64,000 nucleotides of DNA from Streptomyces sp. NRRL F-5630 (GCF_000719475.1 NZ_JOGO01000069.1:1-64000); one strand, 5' to 3'; positions 1-10,513 are shown, numbered from the stretch's first letter. The notes: generated from the letters alone by a model not told the origin. Program-made: numbers and translations.

Positions 1-1
1 C

Positions 2-949
2 GCGGGGCGGGCGGAGGCCGGGGAGACGGGGGCGGAGGGGCCGGGTGACGTGGAGCGCGGTGCCGAGGCGCCGGGCGGTGCCGGGCCGGGCGGTGCGCGG
101 CCGGGCGCTGGGGAGCCTGGGGCGAAGGCGGCCGGTGCGGCAGGTGCGGGGGCCGGCGGGGAAGCCGGTACGGAGGAAGAGTCGGGCACGGCGTTCGGGG
201 AGGACGCGATGACGGACGGGACGGGCAGGACGAGCGGGACGGGCGAACAGCCGGAGGACGAAGGGCCGGAGAGCGCGCGGTCGGCGGAGCGGCCGGAGGG
301 ACCGGAGGAACCGGAGGGCGCGGCCACGGCTGAGGGGGCGGACAACGCGGAGGCGGCGAAGAGCGGGGACGACGCGGAGCCTGTGGAGCCTGCGGAGGCG
401 TCGCGGGCCGAAAACGCGGCAGGGGCCGAGGGGGCCGAGGCCGCCGATGCGGGGGAGGGTGCGGGGGGCGATGCGCCGCAGGGCGCCCATGCGGGGGACG
501 GCGCAGGGACCGGTGCCCCGGAGGCCGCTGACGCCGCTGACGCCGCGAAGGGGGAGGCCGTAGATGCCGGGGACACGTCCGCCTCCGCCGACACCGCGGA
601 CTCGGGGGACACGTCCGAGTCCGGTGACGACGACCTCCTCGGCATTGTGCCGGACACCCCCGCCTCCGTCTTCGAGACCGATGTCCCGCCGTCCTCGCTG
701 GGCCGCGACGAAGCACGGCTCGGCGCCGAGGAGGGGGAACCACCGGCCGAGGCCGCCCATGCCCGCCGGACGATGATCGGCCGCAGCGCGGAGGAGGTCG
801 ACCACGCGCCGCCCCGGGGCCGGTACGCGCCCGAAGCGGTCGGTGGCGCGGGTTCCACCGCGAACACGCTGCGGTGGGCCGCCCCGGTGGCGGCGCTCGT
901 CGTGGCCTCGGTGGTGGTGGCGGGGCGTGCGCTGCGTCGCAGGCACTGA
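2..949 (+). CDS. Ala/Gly/Glu-rich protein with C-terminal membrane anchor (left-truncated)
   Basis: The frame is open to the left edge of the window; the first in-frame start is GTG at 50, so the true start may lie outside. The product is very rich in Ala, Gly, Glu and Asp for about 200 residues and looks disordered. A more ordered stretch of about 90 residues follows, and the last 26 residues form one hydrophobic helix (WAAPVAALVVASVVVAG) ended by a basic RALRRRH tail. That is a tail-anchor-like topology with the acidic region in the cytoplasm or envelope. I recognise no domain. Third-position GC supports coding. Function unknown. Confidence 0.6.
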   Translation, partial: AGRAEAGETGAEGPGDVERGAEAPGGAGPGGARPGAGEPGAKAAGAAGAGAGGEAGTEEESGTAFGEDAMTDGTGRTSGTGEQPEDEGPESARSAERPEGPEEPEGAATAEGADNAEAAKSGDDAEPVEPAEASRAENAAGAEGAEAADAGEGAGGDAPQGAHAGDGAGTGAPEAADAADAAKGEAVDAGDTSASADTADSGDTSESGDDDLLGIVPDTPASVFETDVPPSSLGRDEARLGAEEGEPPAEAAHARRTMIGRSAEEVDHAPPRGRYAPEAVGGAGSTANTLRWAAPVAALVVASVVVAGRALRRRH

Positions 950-1032
950 GGGGTGAAGCGCGGGGCGCGGGCGCGGGAGCGCTGCGCGCGGGCGATCTCC
1001 TCGGTGCCCCGCGCCCCGCGTAAGGTCACCCC

Positions 1033-1845
1033 GTGACCACCGCACATGAGACGACGCTGACCACCCGCACTTCCTCCCTCACCGTGCGCCCGGACCTCGG
1101 CGCCCGGCTCGGTTCGCTGAGGGTGGGGGAGTACGAACTGCTGCGGCCCGGCGATCGCTACGGCTCCTTCCCGATGGCCCCGTTCTGCGGGCGCACCCGG
1201 GACGGGCGCTTCACCAACGGCGGGACGACCCATCAACTCCCGCTCAACGACGATCCCCACGCCATCCACGGCACCGCGCGCGACCACCGCTGGTCGACGG
1301 CGCCGGCCCCGGAGAGCGAGGACGGCCGGCCCACGGCCGCGTTCACGTACGACCTGGCCGAGCCGTGGCCGTACACCGGGCGGGTCACGCAGACGATGGA
1401 GCTGGGCGAGGACGCCCTCACGCTGCGCATGGGCATCGAGACCTACGGGGACTCGTTCCCGGGCCAGGTCGGCTGGCACCCGTGGTTCCGGCGGAACCTC
1501 GGCAAGGGCGGCCAGGACGTGAGGATCGATTTCCAGCCGGGCTGGCAGGAGGAGCGCGGCGCGGACCACCTGCCGACGGGCCGCCGCATCGACCCGTTGC
1601 CGGGGCCGTGGGACGACTGCTTCGGGATGCCGGACGGCGTGACGGTCCTGCTCACCTGGCCGGGCGAGCTGGAGCTGACCGTGACCAGCCCGGAGAAGTG
1701 GGTCGTGGTCTACGACGAACAGGCCGACTGGGTCTGCGTGGAGCCCCAGACCGGCCCCCCGAACGGCCTCAACACGCACCCGCGCCTCATCACCCCGATC
1801 GACCCGCTGGAGGCGTCGACGACCTGGAGCTGGCGACTGCTCTGA
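1033..1845 (+). CDS. aldose 1-epimerase family protein
   Basis: The 270-aa product looks like a cytoplasmic galactose-mutarotase fold enzyme, the family that interconverts alpha and beta anomers of aldoses. Family landmarks are PFCGRTRDG (binding loop, about residue 50), HAIHG (about 75), GWHPWF (about 150, containing the His expected as general acid) and VEPQTGPPNGLN (about 240, with the Glu expected as base). The GTG start at 1033 directly precedes MTTAHETT. It lies upstream of pyrE in the same direction, with a Pro/Ala-rich repetitive gap between them. Substrate is unknown; the family also contains hexose-6-phosphate epimerases. Confidence 0.85.
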   Translation: MTTAHETTLTTRTSSLTVRPDLGARLGSLRVGEYELLRPGDRYGSFPMAPFCGRTRDGRFTNGGTTHQLPLNDDPHAIHGTARDHRWSTAPAPESEDGRPTAAFTYDLAEPWPYTGRVTQTMELGEDALTLRMGIETYGDSFPGQVGWHPWFRRNLGKGGQDVRIDFQPGWQEERGADHLPTGRRIDPLPGPWDDCFGMPDGVTVLLTWPGELELTVTSPEKWVVVYDEQADWVCVEPQTGPPNGLNTHPRLITPIDPLEASTTWSWRLL

Positions 1846-1859
1846 CCCGGGACGGGGGG

Positions 1860-2066
1860 CGGGCCCCGCGCGGCGCCCCGTACCACCCCTCACCGTGGAG
1901 CGCCCCCGTCCCGTGCCCCCACCGTCGTGCCAGCCGTACCGCCCCCAGCGTGGAGCCAGCCCTACCGCCCCGCACGTGGGGCCCCGTCCGCCCTCCCCCG
2001 TGGAGCCAGCCCCACCGCCCCCACCATGCGGCGGCGCCTCGCCCTCCGGTGCCCCTCTAAGCTCGT
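1860..2066. repeat. degenerate GTGGAGCCAGCCC repeats upstream of pyrE
   Basis: The gap between the epimerase and pyrE contains several imperfect copies of GTGGAGCCAGCCC followed by a TACCGCCC-like tail, at about 1950 and 2000, with weaker copies earlier. The longer reading frame running into pyrE through this stretch codes only Pro/Ala/Ser-rich sequence and is probably not translated. Confidence 0.4.
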
Positions 2067-2070
2067 GCCC

Positions 2071-2616
2071 ATGACTGACGCACGTTCCGAGCTGCTCCAG
2101 CAGATCAAGGACAAGGCCGTGGTGCACGGCAAGGTGACGCTCTCCTCGGGCATCGAGGCCGACTACTACGTCGATCTGCGCCGGGTCACGCTCGACGGGG
2201 CCGCCGCGCCGCTCGTCGGTGAGGTCATGCTCGACCTCGTCGACAACCTCGACTTCGAGGCGGTCGGCGGGCTCACCCTCGGCGCCGACCCGGTCGCCGA
2301 CGCGATGCTTCACGCCGCGCACGCGCGCGGGAAGCGCGTGGACGCCTTCGTGGTGCGCAAGGCCGCGAAGACGCACGGGATGCAGCGCCGGATCGAGGGC
2401 CCGGACATCACGGGACGGCGCGTGCTCGTCGTCGAGGACACCTCCACGACGGGGGGTTCGCCGCTCACCGCCGTCGAGGCCGTGCGCGAGGCCGGTGGCC
2501 ACGTCGTCGCCGTCGCCACGATCGTGGACCGCGACACCGGCGCGGGCGAGAAGATCGCGGGCGAGGCGGGCGTCCCGTACCTGTACGCCTACGCGCTCAA
2601 CGAGCTGGGCCTCTGA
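2071..2616 (+). CDS. pyrE: orotate phosphoribosyltransferase
   Basis: The 181-aa product is predicted to make orotidine 5'-monophosphate from orotate and PRPP in pyrimidine synthesis. The PRPP-binding signature VLVVEDTSTTGGSPL lies at about residues 113-127, and SGIEADYYVDLR near residue 30 is the N-terminal orotate-side motif. ATG at 2071 gives MTDARSELLQQI, the expected N-terminus. The frame stays open 48 codons further upstream, but that part is low-complexity Pro/Ala sequence. Length matches actinobacterial PyrE. It is a standalone gene followed by the parS region and fba. Confidence 0.95.
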   Translation: MTDARSELLQQIKDKAVVHGKVTLSSGIEADYYVDLRRVTLDGAAAPLVGEVMLDLVDNLDFEAVGGLTLGADPVADAMLHAAHARGKRVDAFVVRKAAKTHGMQRRIEGPDITGRRVLVVEDTSTTGGSPLTAVEAVREAGGHVVAVATIVDRDTGAGEKIAGEAGVPYLYAYALNELGL

Positions 2617-2755
2617 GGGGCCGAGCCTCCGACGAGCCGGTCTCCGCGGGCGTGTCCCGGAGGGCGATCGGTCTCCGGTGAGCACGCCGTTCATCTGACG
2701 AGCGGGCCCTCCGTGGGGCCCTCGGGCCCCTGACCTCCGCTGCTCGCCGGAAGGC

Positions 2756-2777
2756 GGTGTTTCGCGTGGAAAACACC
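2756..2777. other. degenerate parS-like inverted repeat
   Basis: Arms GGTGTTT and AAACACC flank a CGCGTGGA centre. Compared with the 16-bp parS consensus it has one extra base and a changed centre. It lies 29 bp centre to centre from the perfect site at 2788-2803, so it could be a decayed partner site. ParB binding is doubtful. Confidence 0.35.
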
Positions 2778-2787
2778 GGGCCCCTCA

Positions 2788-2803
2788 TGTTTCACGTGAA
2801 ACA
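2788..2803. other. parS: parS chromosome-partitioning site
   Basis: TGTTTCACGTGAAACA is a perfect 16-bp palindrome identical to the ParB-binding consensus known in Streptomyces and many other bacteria; with flanks the palindrome extends over 2787-2804. Here it is intergenic, between pyrE and fba, about 137 bp before the fba start. Streptomyces carry many parS sites concentrated around oriC, so this suggests the window lies in the origin-proximal core. What is seen is the exact match; ParB binding is inferred from the consensus. Confidence 0.9.
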
Positions 2804-2939
2804 TCGCCTTCGTCGTCTCACGCCACCGCTCCTCGCTGGGAGCAAAACGGTACGTCTGGAAAGATGGACCCGGCCGACACCGGCGTCGCCCCCAGGTCAG
2901 GGTCACTGCACACACCCGCACATCACAAGGAGCGGACAC

Positions 2940-3965
2940 ATGCCCATCGCAACCCCCGAGGTCTACAACGAGATGCTCGACCGGGCGAAGGCAGGCACGT
3001 TCGCCTACCCGGCCATCAACGTGACCTCCACGCAGACCCTGCACGCGGCGCTGCGCGGCTTCGCCGAGGCCGAGAGCGACGGCATCATCCAGATCTCCAC
3101 CGGGGGTGCGGAGTTCCTGGGCGGTCAGTACAGCAAGGACATGGTCACCGGCGCGGTCGGTCTCGCGGAGTTCGCGCACGTCGTCGCCAAGAAGTACCCG
3201 GTCACCGTGGCGCTGCACACCGACCACTGCCCGAAGGACAAGCTCGACGGCTACGTCCGCCCGCTGCTCGCGATCTCCGCCGAGCGCGTCAAGGCCGGTC
3301 AGAACCCGCTCTTCCAGTCGCACATGTGGGACGGCTCCGCCGAGACCCTCGACGACAACCTGGCCATCGGGCAGGAACTGCTCGCGCTGGCGAAGGCCGC
3401 GAAGATCATCCTGGAGGTCGAGATCACCCCGACCGGTGGCGAGGAGGACGGGGTCTCGCACGAGATCAACGACAACCTCTACACCACCGTCGACGACGCG
3501 ATCCGCACGGTCGAGGCGCTCGGCCTCGGCGAGAAGGGCCGCTACCTGCTCGCCGCCTCCTTCGGCAACGTGCACGGCGTCTACAAGCCGGGCAACGTCG
3601 TGCTCCGCCCCGAGCTGCTCAAGGACCTGAGCGAGGGCGTCGCCGCCAAGTACGGCAAGCAGCAGCCCTTCGACTTCGTCTTCCACGGCGGTTCCGGTTC
3701 CACCAAGGAGGAGATCGAGACCGCGCTGGAGAACGGCGTCGTCAAGATGAACCTCGACACGGACACGCAGTACGCCTTCACGCGCCCGGTCGCGGACCAC
3801 ATGTTCCGCAACTACGACGGTGTGCTGAAGGTCGATGGCGAGGTCGGCAACAAGAAGACGTACGACCCCCGCACCTGGGGCAAGCTCGCCGAGGCCGGTA
3901 TGGCCGAGCGCGTCACCGAGGCGGCCCGCACGCTGCGCTCGGCGGGGCACAGCCTGAGCGTCTGA
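2940..3965 (+). CDS. fba: class II fructose-bisphosphate aldolase
   Basis: The 341-aa zinc-dependent aldolase splits fructose 1,6-bisphosphate into dihydroxyacetone phosphate and glyceraldehyde 3-phosphate in glycolysis and runs in reverse in gluconeogenesis. Visible motifs are VALHTDHCPKD (Zn-binding His and catalytic Asp, about residue 90), EVEITPTGGEEDG (about 160), ASFGNVHGVYKPGNV (Zn His, about 205) and FHGGSGSTKEEI (about 245). ATG at 2940 follows AAGGAG by 7 bases; the same frame upstream runs through the parS site and is not a credible N-terminus. DUF3151 follows after a repeat-rich gap. Confidence 0.96.
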   Translation: MPIATPEVYNEMLDRAKAGTFAYPAINVTSTQTLHAALRGFAEAESDGIIQISTGGAEFLGGQYSKDMVTGAVGLAEFAHVVAKKYPVTVALHTDHCPKDKLDGYVRPLLAISAERVKAGQNPLFQSHMWDGSAETLDDNLAIGQELLALAKAAKIILEVEITPTGGEEDGVSHEINDNLYTTVDDAIRTVEALGLGEKGRYLLAASFGNVHGVYKPGNVVLRPELLKDLSEGVAAKYGKQQPFDFVFHGGSGSTKEEIETALENGVVKMNLDTDTQYAFTRPVADHMFRNYDGVLKVDGEVGNKKTYDPRTWGKLAEAGMAERVTEAARTLRSAGHSLSV

Positions 3966-4009
3966 CCCGGCGGTGACGGGCGGGCCCCCGTCCCTGCGGC
4001 TTCGGTCGT

Positions 4010-4130
4010 ACGGGACGGGGGCCCGTTCGCGCGTGTACGGGGGCCGTTCGCGGGCGGACGGGGCCCGTTGCCGGGCGTACGGGCCCGTTCGCGCGTGTAC
4101 GGGGCCCGTTCGCGGGCGGACGGGGGCCGC
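4010..4130. repeat. imperfect tandem repeat, about 20-22 bp units
   Basis: At least five imperfect units of the type ACGGGGCCCGTTCGCGGGCG lie between fba and the DUF3151 gene. They alternate ...CGCGCGTGT and ...CGCGGGCGG ends. Each unit can form a short GGGCCC-centred stem. It may act as a run of weak terminator hairpins after fba; that role is inference. Confidence 0.6.
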
Positions 4131-4174
4131 CGGGGCGGGCGGGGCCGCGCCTTCCGTCAGGCAGACTGGAAACC

Positions 4175-4588
4175 ATGGCCATTCACCAGAACCTGCTCGG
4201 GGACGTGCCCCCGACCCATCTGCCCGAGGAGCCGGAGCCGCGTGAGCTGCTCGCCTCCGGGACCCCCGCCACCGAGGTCGCCGCGAAGTTCCCGGCCTCC
4301 TCGCTCCCCTGGGCCCTGCTCGCGGACGAGGCCTTCGAAGCGGGCGACCCCGTGGCCTCGTACGCCTACGCCCGCACCGGGTACCACCGCGGCCTCGACG
4401 CGCTGCGCCGCAACGGCTGGAAGGGCCACGGCCCGGTGCCGTGGGAGCACGAGCCGAACCGTGGCTTCCTGCGTGCCCTGCACGCCCTCGCCCGCGCCGC
4501 CCAGGCGATCGGCGAGAAGGAGGAGTACGAGCGCTGCACCGACTTCCTGCGCGACTCCTCGCCCACCGCGGCGCAGACCCTCGGCTGA
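4175..4588 (+). CDS. DUF3151 family protein
   Basis: The 137-aa acidic soluble protein is recognised by family-typical stretches such as LPEEPEPRELL near the start, SLPWALLADEAF (about residues 43-54), ASYAYARTGYHRGLDALR (about 60-77) and PWEHEPNRGFLRALHALAR (about 87-105). The family is actinobacterial, about this size, of unknown function and often next to fba. ATG at 4175 gives MAIHQNLLGD. Its position after fba suggests co-occurrence with central carbon metabolism but proves nothing about role. Confidence 0.85.
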   Translation: MAIHQNLLGDVPPTHLPEEPEPRELLASGTPATEVAAKFPASSLPWALLADEAFEAGDPVASYAYARTGYHRGLDALRRNGWKGHGPVPWEHEPNRGFLRALHALARAAQAIGEKEEYERCTDFLRDSSPTAAQTLG

Positions 4589-4819
4589 CCTCCCGGCGGC
4601 CTTTCTTTCCGGTACGGGCCCTCCCGCCTTGCCGTCCCCCGCCCCGGGGACGGAGGATGCGGGTGGGCCCGTCCGCGTACCGGACACGCGTGCCGGACGA
4701 GCGGAGCACGGGCCCGAGGGGACCGGAGCCCTCCGCCGGGACGCCGTACGACGACGGCGGGCGCGCAGCGCGGGCGGGGGCGGACCGCTACCCGGCAGCC
4801 GTCTCCACCGGAGAGATCG

Positions 4820-5827
4820 ATGTCGTACGACCCCCTGAACACCCCGAACGACCCGCACACCGCGGACGCCGCGAGCCCCGTCACCGCCTCGGACGCCGCG
4901 ACCGCCTCCGATGCCGCGAGCCCTGTGACCGCTTCGGACACCGCGACCGCCTCGGACACCGTGACCCCCGCCGGCCGCACGGACGCCGCGGGCACCCCGG
5001 ACCCCCGGGACAACGCCCCCGAAGCCCCGCACCTCGACTTCGCGGGCAGCACCCCGTACGAGGACTACGTCCACGCCGACGTGCTCACGCACCTCCAGGA
5101 GCTGCGCTCCGAGGACCCCGGCGAGATGGTCTTCCTGGTGACGACGCAGGTCATGGAGTTGTGGTTCACCGTCCTCGTGCACGAGTGGGAGACCGCCGCG
5201 CGGGTGCTGCGCGAGGACGACCTGCCGCGCGCGCTCGACGCGCTGCGCCGCTCCCGCCGCGAGCTGGAGGCGCTCAACGCCTCCTGGCTCCCGCTCGCCG
5301 GGCTCACCCCCGCGCAGTTCAACAGCTACCGGGGCGCGCTCGGCGAGGGCTCGGGCTTCCAGTCGGCGATGTACCGGCGCCTGGAGTTCCTGCTCGGCGA
5401 GAAGTCCGCGGCGATGCTCGTCCCGCACAAGGGCACGGCGCGCGCGCACGCCGAGCTGGAGAAGGCGCTCCACGAGCCGGGCCTCTACGACGAGGCGCTG
5501 CGCTTCCTCGCCCGGCGCGGCCACCCCGTGCCGCCCTCCGTGCTCGACCGCGACCTGAGCCGCCGCTACGAGCCGTCCGACGAGGTCGAGGCGGTGTGGG
5601 CGGAGATCTACCAGGGCGACCAGCGCGGTGAGGAGGTACGGCTCGGCGAGGCGCTCACGGACGTGGGCGAGCTGGTGTGGCGATGGCGCAACGACCACCT
5701 GACGGCGACCCGCCGCGCGATGGGCTCCAAGCAGGGCACAGGCGGCTCGGCGGGCGTCGCGTGGCTGGAGAAGCGCGCCGCGAAGAGCGTGTTCCCCGAG
5801 CTGTGGACGGCGCGCGGCCGTGTCTGA
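4820..5827 (+). CDS. kynA: tryptophan 2,3-dioxygenase
   Basis: The 335-aa product belongs to the heme enzyme family that oxidises L-tryptophan to N-formylkynurenine, the first step of the kynurenine route. The core begins near residue 70 with LDFAGSTPYEDYVHADVLTHLQ, followed by QVMELWFTVLVHEWE, FNSYRGALGEGSGFQSAMYR and, near the C-terminus, WRWRNDHLTATRRAMGSKQGTGGSAG. The first 65 residues are a low-complexity TASDAA-type repeat unlike the family and probably disordered. ATG at 4820 follows GGAGAG. The stop overlaps the kynureninase start, so the two are probably translationally coupled. Confidence 0.93.
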   Translation: MSYDPLNTPNDPHTADAASPVTASDAATASDAASPVTASDTATASDTVTPAGRTDAAGTPDPRDNAPEAPHLDFAGSTPYEDYVHADVLTHLQELRSEDPGEMVFLVTTQVMELWFTVLVHEWETAARVLREDDLPRALDALRRSRRELEALNASWLPLAGLTPAQFNSYRGALGEGSGFQSAMYRRLEFLLGEKSAAMLVPHKGTARAHAELEKALHEPGLYDEALRFLARRGHPVPPSVLDRDLSRRYEPSDEVEAVWAEIYQGDQRGEEVRLGEALTDVGELVWRWRNDHLTATRRAMGSKQGTGGSAGVAWLEKRAAKSVFPELWTARGRV

Positions 5828-7157
5828 GCACCCGCACCCCGACCCCACGGACACCGGGACCACGGGCACCGACCCCAGCACGGGCGGCACGCCCACGAAC
5901 CCCCGGAACCCGGACACCGAGACCACGGAACCCGAGCGCATGACCGTCGAGAGCCCCCACGCCGCCCAGCTCCGCGCCACCGCCCACCGCCTCGACGCCG
6001 AGGACGCGCTGCGGCCCGTGCGCGAGCGGTTCACGCTCCCCGAGGACGTCGTCTATCTCGACGGGAACTCGCTCGGCGCGCTCCCCAGGGCGGTGCCCGC
6101 GCGCCTCGCCCACGTCGTCGGGCACGAGTGGGGCGCGCTCGGCATCCGCTCGTGGACGGAGAGCGGTTGGTGGGAGGCGCCCGAGCGGGTCGGCGAGCTG
6201 ATCGCGCCGCTCGTCGGCGCGGCGCCCGGCCAGGTCGTCGTGGGCGACTCGACGAGCGTCAACCTCTTCAAGGCGCTCGTCGCGGCCGTCCGGCTCGCGG
6301 GCGCGGGCCGCGACGAGGTCCTGGTCGACTCCTCGGCCTTCCCGACGGACGGCTACATCGCGGAGGCGGCGGTACGGCTGACGGGTCACCGCCTCGTCCC
6401 CGTGCTGCCCGCCGAGGTGCCCGGCCGGCTCGGTCCCCGTACCGCCGCCGTGCTCCTCAACCACGTCGACTACCGCACCGGGCGCCTGCACGACCTGCCC
6501 GGACTCACCGCCGCCGTGCACGAGGCGGGCGCGTACGCCGTCTGGGACCTGTGCCACAGCGCGGGCGCGCTGCCTGTCGGGCTCGACGCGCACGGCGTCG
6601 ACCTGGCCGTCGGCTGCACGTACAAATACCTCAACGGCGGACCGGGTTCCCCGGCCTTCCTGTACGTGCGCGCCGCGCACCAGGCGGCCTTCGACTCGCC
6701 GCTGCCGGGCTGGAACTCGCACGCGGAGCCCTTCGGTATGCGGCCCGCCTACACGCGTGCGGACGGTGCGACGGCGGGGCGGGTCGGGACCCCCGACATC
6801 CTGTCGCTGCTCGCCCTGGAGGCCGCGCTCGGCGTGTGGGAGGGCGTGGACCTCGCGGCCGTGCGGTCCAAGTCGCTCGCGCTCACGGACTTCTTCCTGG
6901 AGTGCGTCGACCGCTATGTGCCGCCCGGGCGCCTGGAGTCCGTCACCCCGGCGGCGCACGAGGAGCGCGGCAGTCAGCTCGCGCTGCGCACCCCGCTCGC
7001 CGCCGAGCTGATGCCCCGCCTCATCGCGCGTGGCGTCGTCGGCGACTTCCGGCCGCCGGACATCCTCCGCTTCGGCTTCACGCCGCTGTACGTGGGATTC
7101 GCGGACACGGAGCGCGCGGCGCGCATCCTGGCGGAGGAGCTGGGCGCGGCGGGCTGA
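5820..7157 (+). CDS. kynU: kynureninase
   Basis: The 445-aa PLP enzyme is predicted to cleave kynurenine to anthranilate and alanine. Motifs: YLDGNSLGALPRAV (about residue 79), GDSTSVNLFK (phosphate-binding region, about 141), WDLCHSAGALPV (about 240) and CTYKYLNGGPGSP with the Schiff-base lysine (about 270). GTG at 5820 overlaps the dioxygenase gene by 8 bases. A second possible start is ATG 5941, because the first 40 residues are Pro/Thr/Gly-rich and non-conserved. Operon with the upstream dioxygenase; the matching formamidase candidate lies 490 bp downstream. Confidence 0.93.
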   Translation: MSEHPHPDPTDTGTTGTDPSTGGTPTNPRNPDTETTEPERMTVESPHAAQLRATAHRLDAEDALRPVRERFTLPEDVVYLDGNSLGALPRAVPARLAHVVGHEWGALGIRSWTESGWWEAPERVGELIAPLVGAAPGQVVVGDSTSVNLFKALVAAVRLAGAGRDEVLVDSSAFPTDGYIAEAAVRLTGHRLVPVLPAEVPGRLGPRTAAVLLNHVDYRTGRLHDLPGLTAAVHEAGAYAVWDLCHSAGALPVGLDAHGVDLAVGCTYKYLNGGPGSPAFLYVRAAHQAAFDSPLPGWNSHAEPFGMRPAYTRADGATAGRVGTPDILSLLALEAALGVWEGVDLAAVRSKSLALTDFFLECVDRYVPPGRLESVTPAAHEERGSQLALRTPLAAELMPRLIARGVVGDFRPPDILRFGFTPLYVGFADTERAARILAEELGAAG

Positions 7158-7647
7158 GCCCGGGGGGGGCGCGTCGGACGGCTTGGCTGCACCCGGCGGA
7201 GGGGAATCGGTCGGCGGGGCGGCCTGCGGCGGGGGCACGCCGAGCGGCGGGTTGACGTCCGGCGGGGGCTCCGTGGTGTGGAGGGGCGGGGCCCCGCCGG
7301 GGAATCCCGCGCCGCGTACCGGCTTCGGCCCGCCGATTCCCCCCTTTCGGGTGGATTGCCGCAAGGCTGAGGTTTGCCCCGCTCTCCTGCGGTCAAACGG
7401 TCTCGTGCTGTTCCCGTCCGTGCACGGTGTGTGCGCGAGGCCGCCGTGCGCGGCGGGAACGGCACCAGGGCGGGCCCCGAGCCCGCAACGATCACCTCAC
7501 ACCCGTATCCGCGCACGTCACCCGCCTGATAGCGTCCCGGCCGGTCGGAGGGGGCCGCCCGTGAGGCCCCGGGATACCCGTGGACGCGCCTGGGGCACGG
7601 GAGTCCGTGGGCCAGGACCGTGGACCGCGAACGCTGAGAGGTCGCAG
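7158..7647. other. non-coding gap between kynureninase and hydrolase genes
   Basis: No convincing gene is visible in these 490 bases. The hydrolase frame is open across the gap, but the translation is Pro/Gly/Arg-rich with no family signature and no good start before 7648. A TGATAGCGT stretch near 7527 could serve as a -10 element for the hydrolase gene, which would then have its own transcript. Confidence 0.45.
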
Positions 7648-8523
7648 ATGCCGGACGACGCCGTTGCCCGCGAGGCCGCCGAGGCCGACTCGCTCTTCGC
7701 GCATCCCGCGGTACCGCCCGAGGCCACGCTCCCCTACGGCGAGCACCCCGACCAGCTCGTCGACTTCTACGCCCCGCGCGGCCCCGGGCGTCCCGGCGGC
7801 CACCCCCTCGTTTTCGTCCTGCACGGCGGCGCCTGGCGGGCCACGTACGACAGGGCGCACCTGACGCCGTTCGCCGGGCTGCTCGCGCGGCGCGGCTTCG
7901 CGGTCGCGCTCGCCGAGTACCGCAGGGGAGCGGGGCTGCCGGGGCAGGGCGCGAAGGCCCGCCCCGGGCGCTGGCCGGAGACCTTCGACGACATCGCGAC
8001 GCTGCTCGACGCGCTGCCCCGACTCGCCCGCGAGGCACTCCCGGCGGCGGACCCCGCGCGCACGGTGCTGTGCGGGCACTCCTCGGGCGGGCACCTCGCG
8101 CTGTGGGCGGCGGCGCGCCACGTCCTCCCGGCCGACGCGCCGTGGCGCCGCGCCGAACCCCCCTCGCTGCGCGGCGTCGTGGCGCTCGCACCGCTCGCCG
8201 ACCTGGCGCTCGCGCGCGAACGAGGCGTGTGCGAGGGCGCCGCTGAGCCCTTCCTCGGTGGTCCGGCGACGTTCGACGAGCGCCTGCCGTACGCCGATCC
8301 GGCCCGTCTGCTGCCGACCGGCATCGCGACGACACTCGTGCAGGGCCGCGACGACACCGAAGTCCCCTCCGCCGTCGCCGAGTCCTTCGCCGACGCGGCC
8401 TCGGCGGCGGGCGAACCCGTGGGCATGACGCTGCTCGAAGGCATCGGCCACTACGCCCTCGTCGACCCGGCTGCCGACGCCTCGGCGGTCGTGGCGGAGG
8501 AGATCGCTCAACTCGCCTGGTGA
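7648..8523 (+). CDS. alpha/beta hydrolase, probable kynurenine formamidase
   Basis: The 291-aa protein has the HGGAW oxyanion-hole motif (VFVLHGGAWRATY, about residues 53-65), the nucleophile elbow GHSSGGHLALW (about 147) and a C-terminal GIGHYALVDP containing the expected catalytic His. This is the HGGxW/GxSxG pattern of the esterase/lipase and arylformamidase group. Neighbouring tryptophan dioxygenase and kynureninase genes make hydrolysis of N-formylkynurenine the likely role, which would complete tryptophan to anthranilate. ATG at 7648 follows GAGAGG by 6 bases. A general carboxylesterase remains possible. Confidence 0.85.
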   Translation: MPDDAVAREAAEADSLFAHPAVPPEATLPYGEHPDQLVDFYAPRGPGRPGGHPLVFVLHGGAWRATYDRAHLTPFAGLLARRGFAVALAEYRRGAGLPGQGAKARPGRWPETFDDIATLLDALPRLAREALPAADPARTVLCGHSSGGHLALWAAARHVLPADAPWRRAEPPSLRGVVALAPLADLALARERGVCEGAAEPFLGGPATFDERLPYADPARLLPTGIATTLVQGRDDTEVPSAVAESFADAASAAGEPVGMTLLEGIGHYALVDPAADASAVVAEEIAQLAW

Positions 8524-8752
8524 GAGCGGGGGTTGGGGGCGCGCGAGACGGAGCGGGTCGCTCGTCCGGGGCCCGCCTCCCGCCGGACTCGCAGGAGCCC
8601 GCCTCCCGCCGGGCGTACGCGCCGCCAGGCTCCGTCCGGGTCTGTTTCCGGGGCCGCCCCGAGGCGGACCGGTGGGGTGACGCGTCGGGCGTGATCCCTC
8701 CCAAGTCGCCCGGGTCCTCCTTGAGGGGGACGGCGGAAGGGGATACGTGCGA

Positions 8753-8762
8753 GGGACGTCCC
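8753..8762. promoter_or_regulatory. GGGACGTCCC palindrome before the sensor kinase gene
   Basis: A perfect 10-bp palindrome lies about 30 bp upstream of the kinase ATG and just upstream of a CTAGCGTG stretch that resembles a streptomycete -10 element. It could be an operator for the cognate NarL-type regulator. That role is inferred from position only. Confidence 0.3.
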
Positions 8763-8791
8763 AAGACGCCTGGCGCCCTAGCGTGGGGGGC

Positions 8792-10509
<1,718 letters not shown>

Positions 10510-10513
<4 letters not shown>

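Noticed and set aside
2691..4709. Long minus-strand ORF across fba and its flanks
   Set aside because: Antisense to fba; Arg/Gly/Val-rich translation typical of the complementary frame of a GC-rich gene, without any family motif.
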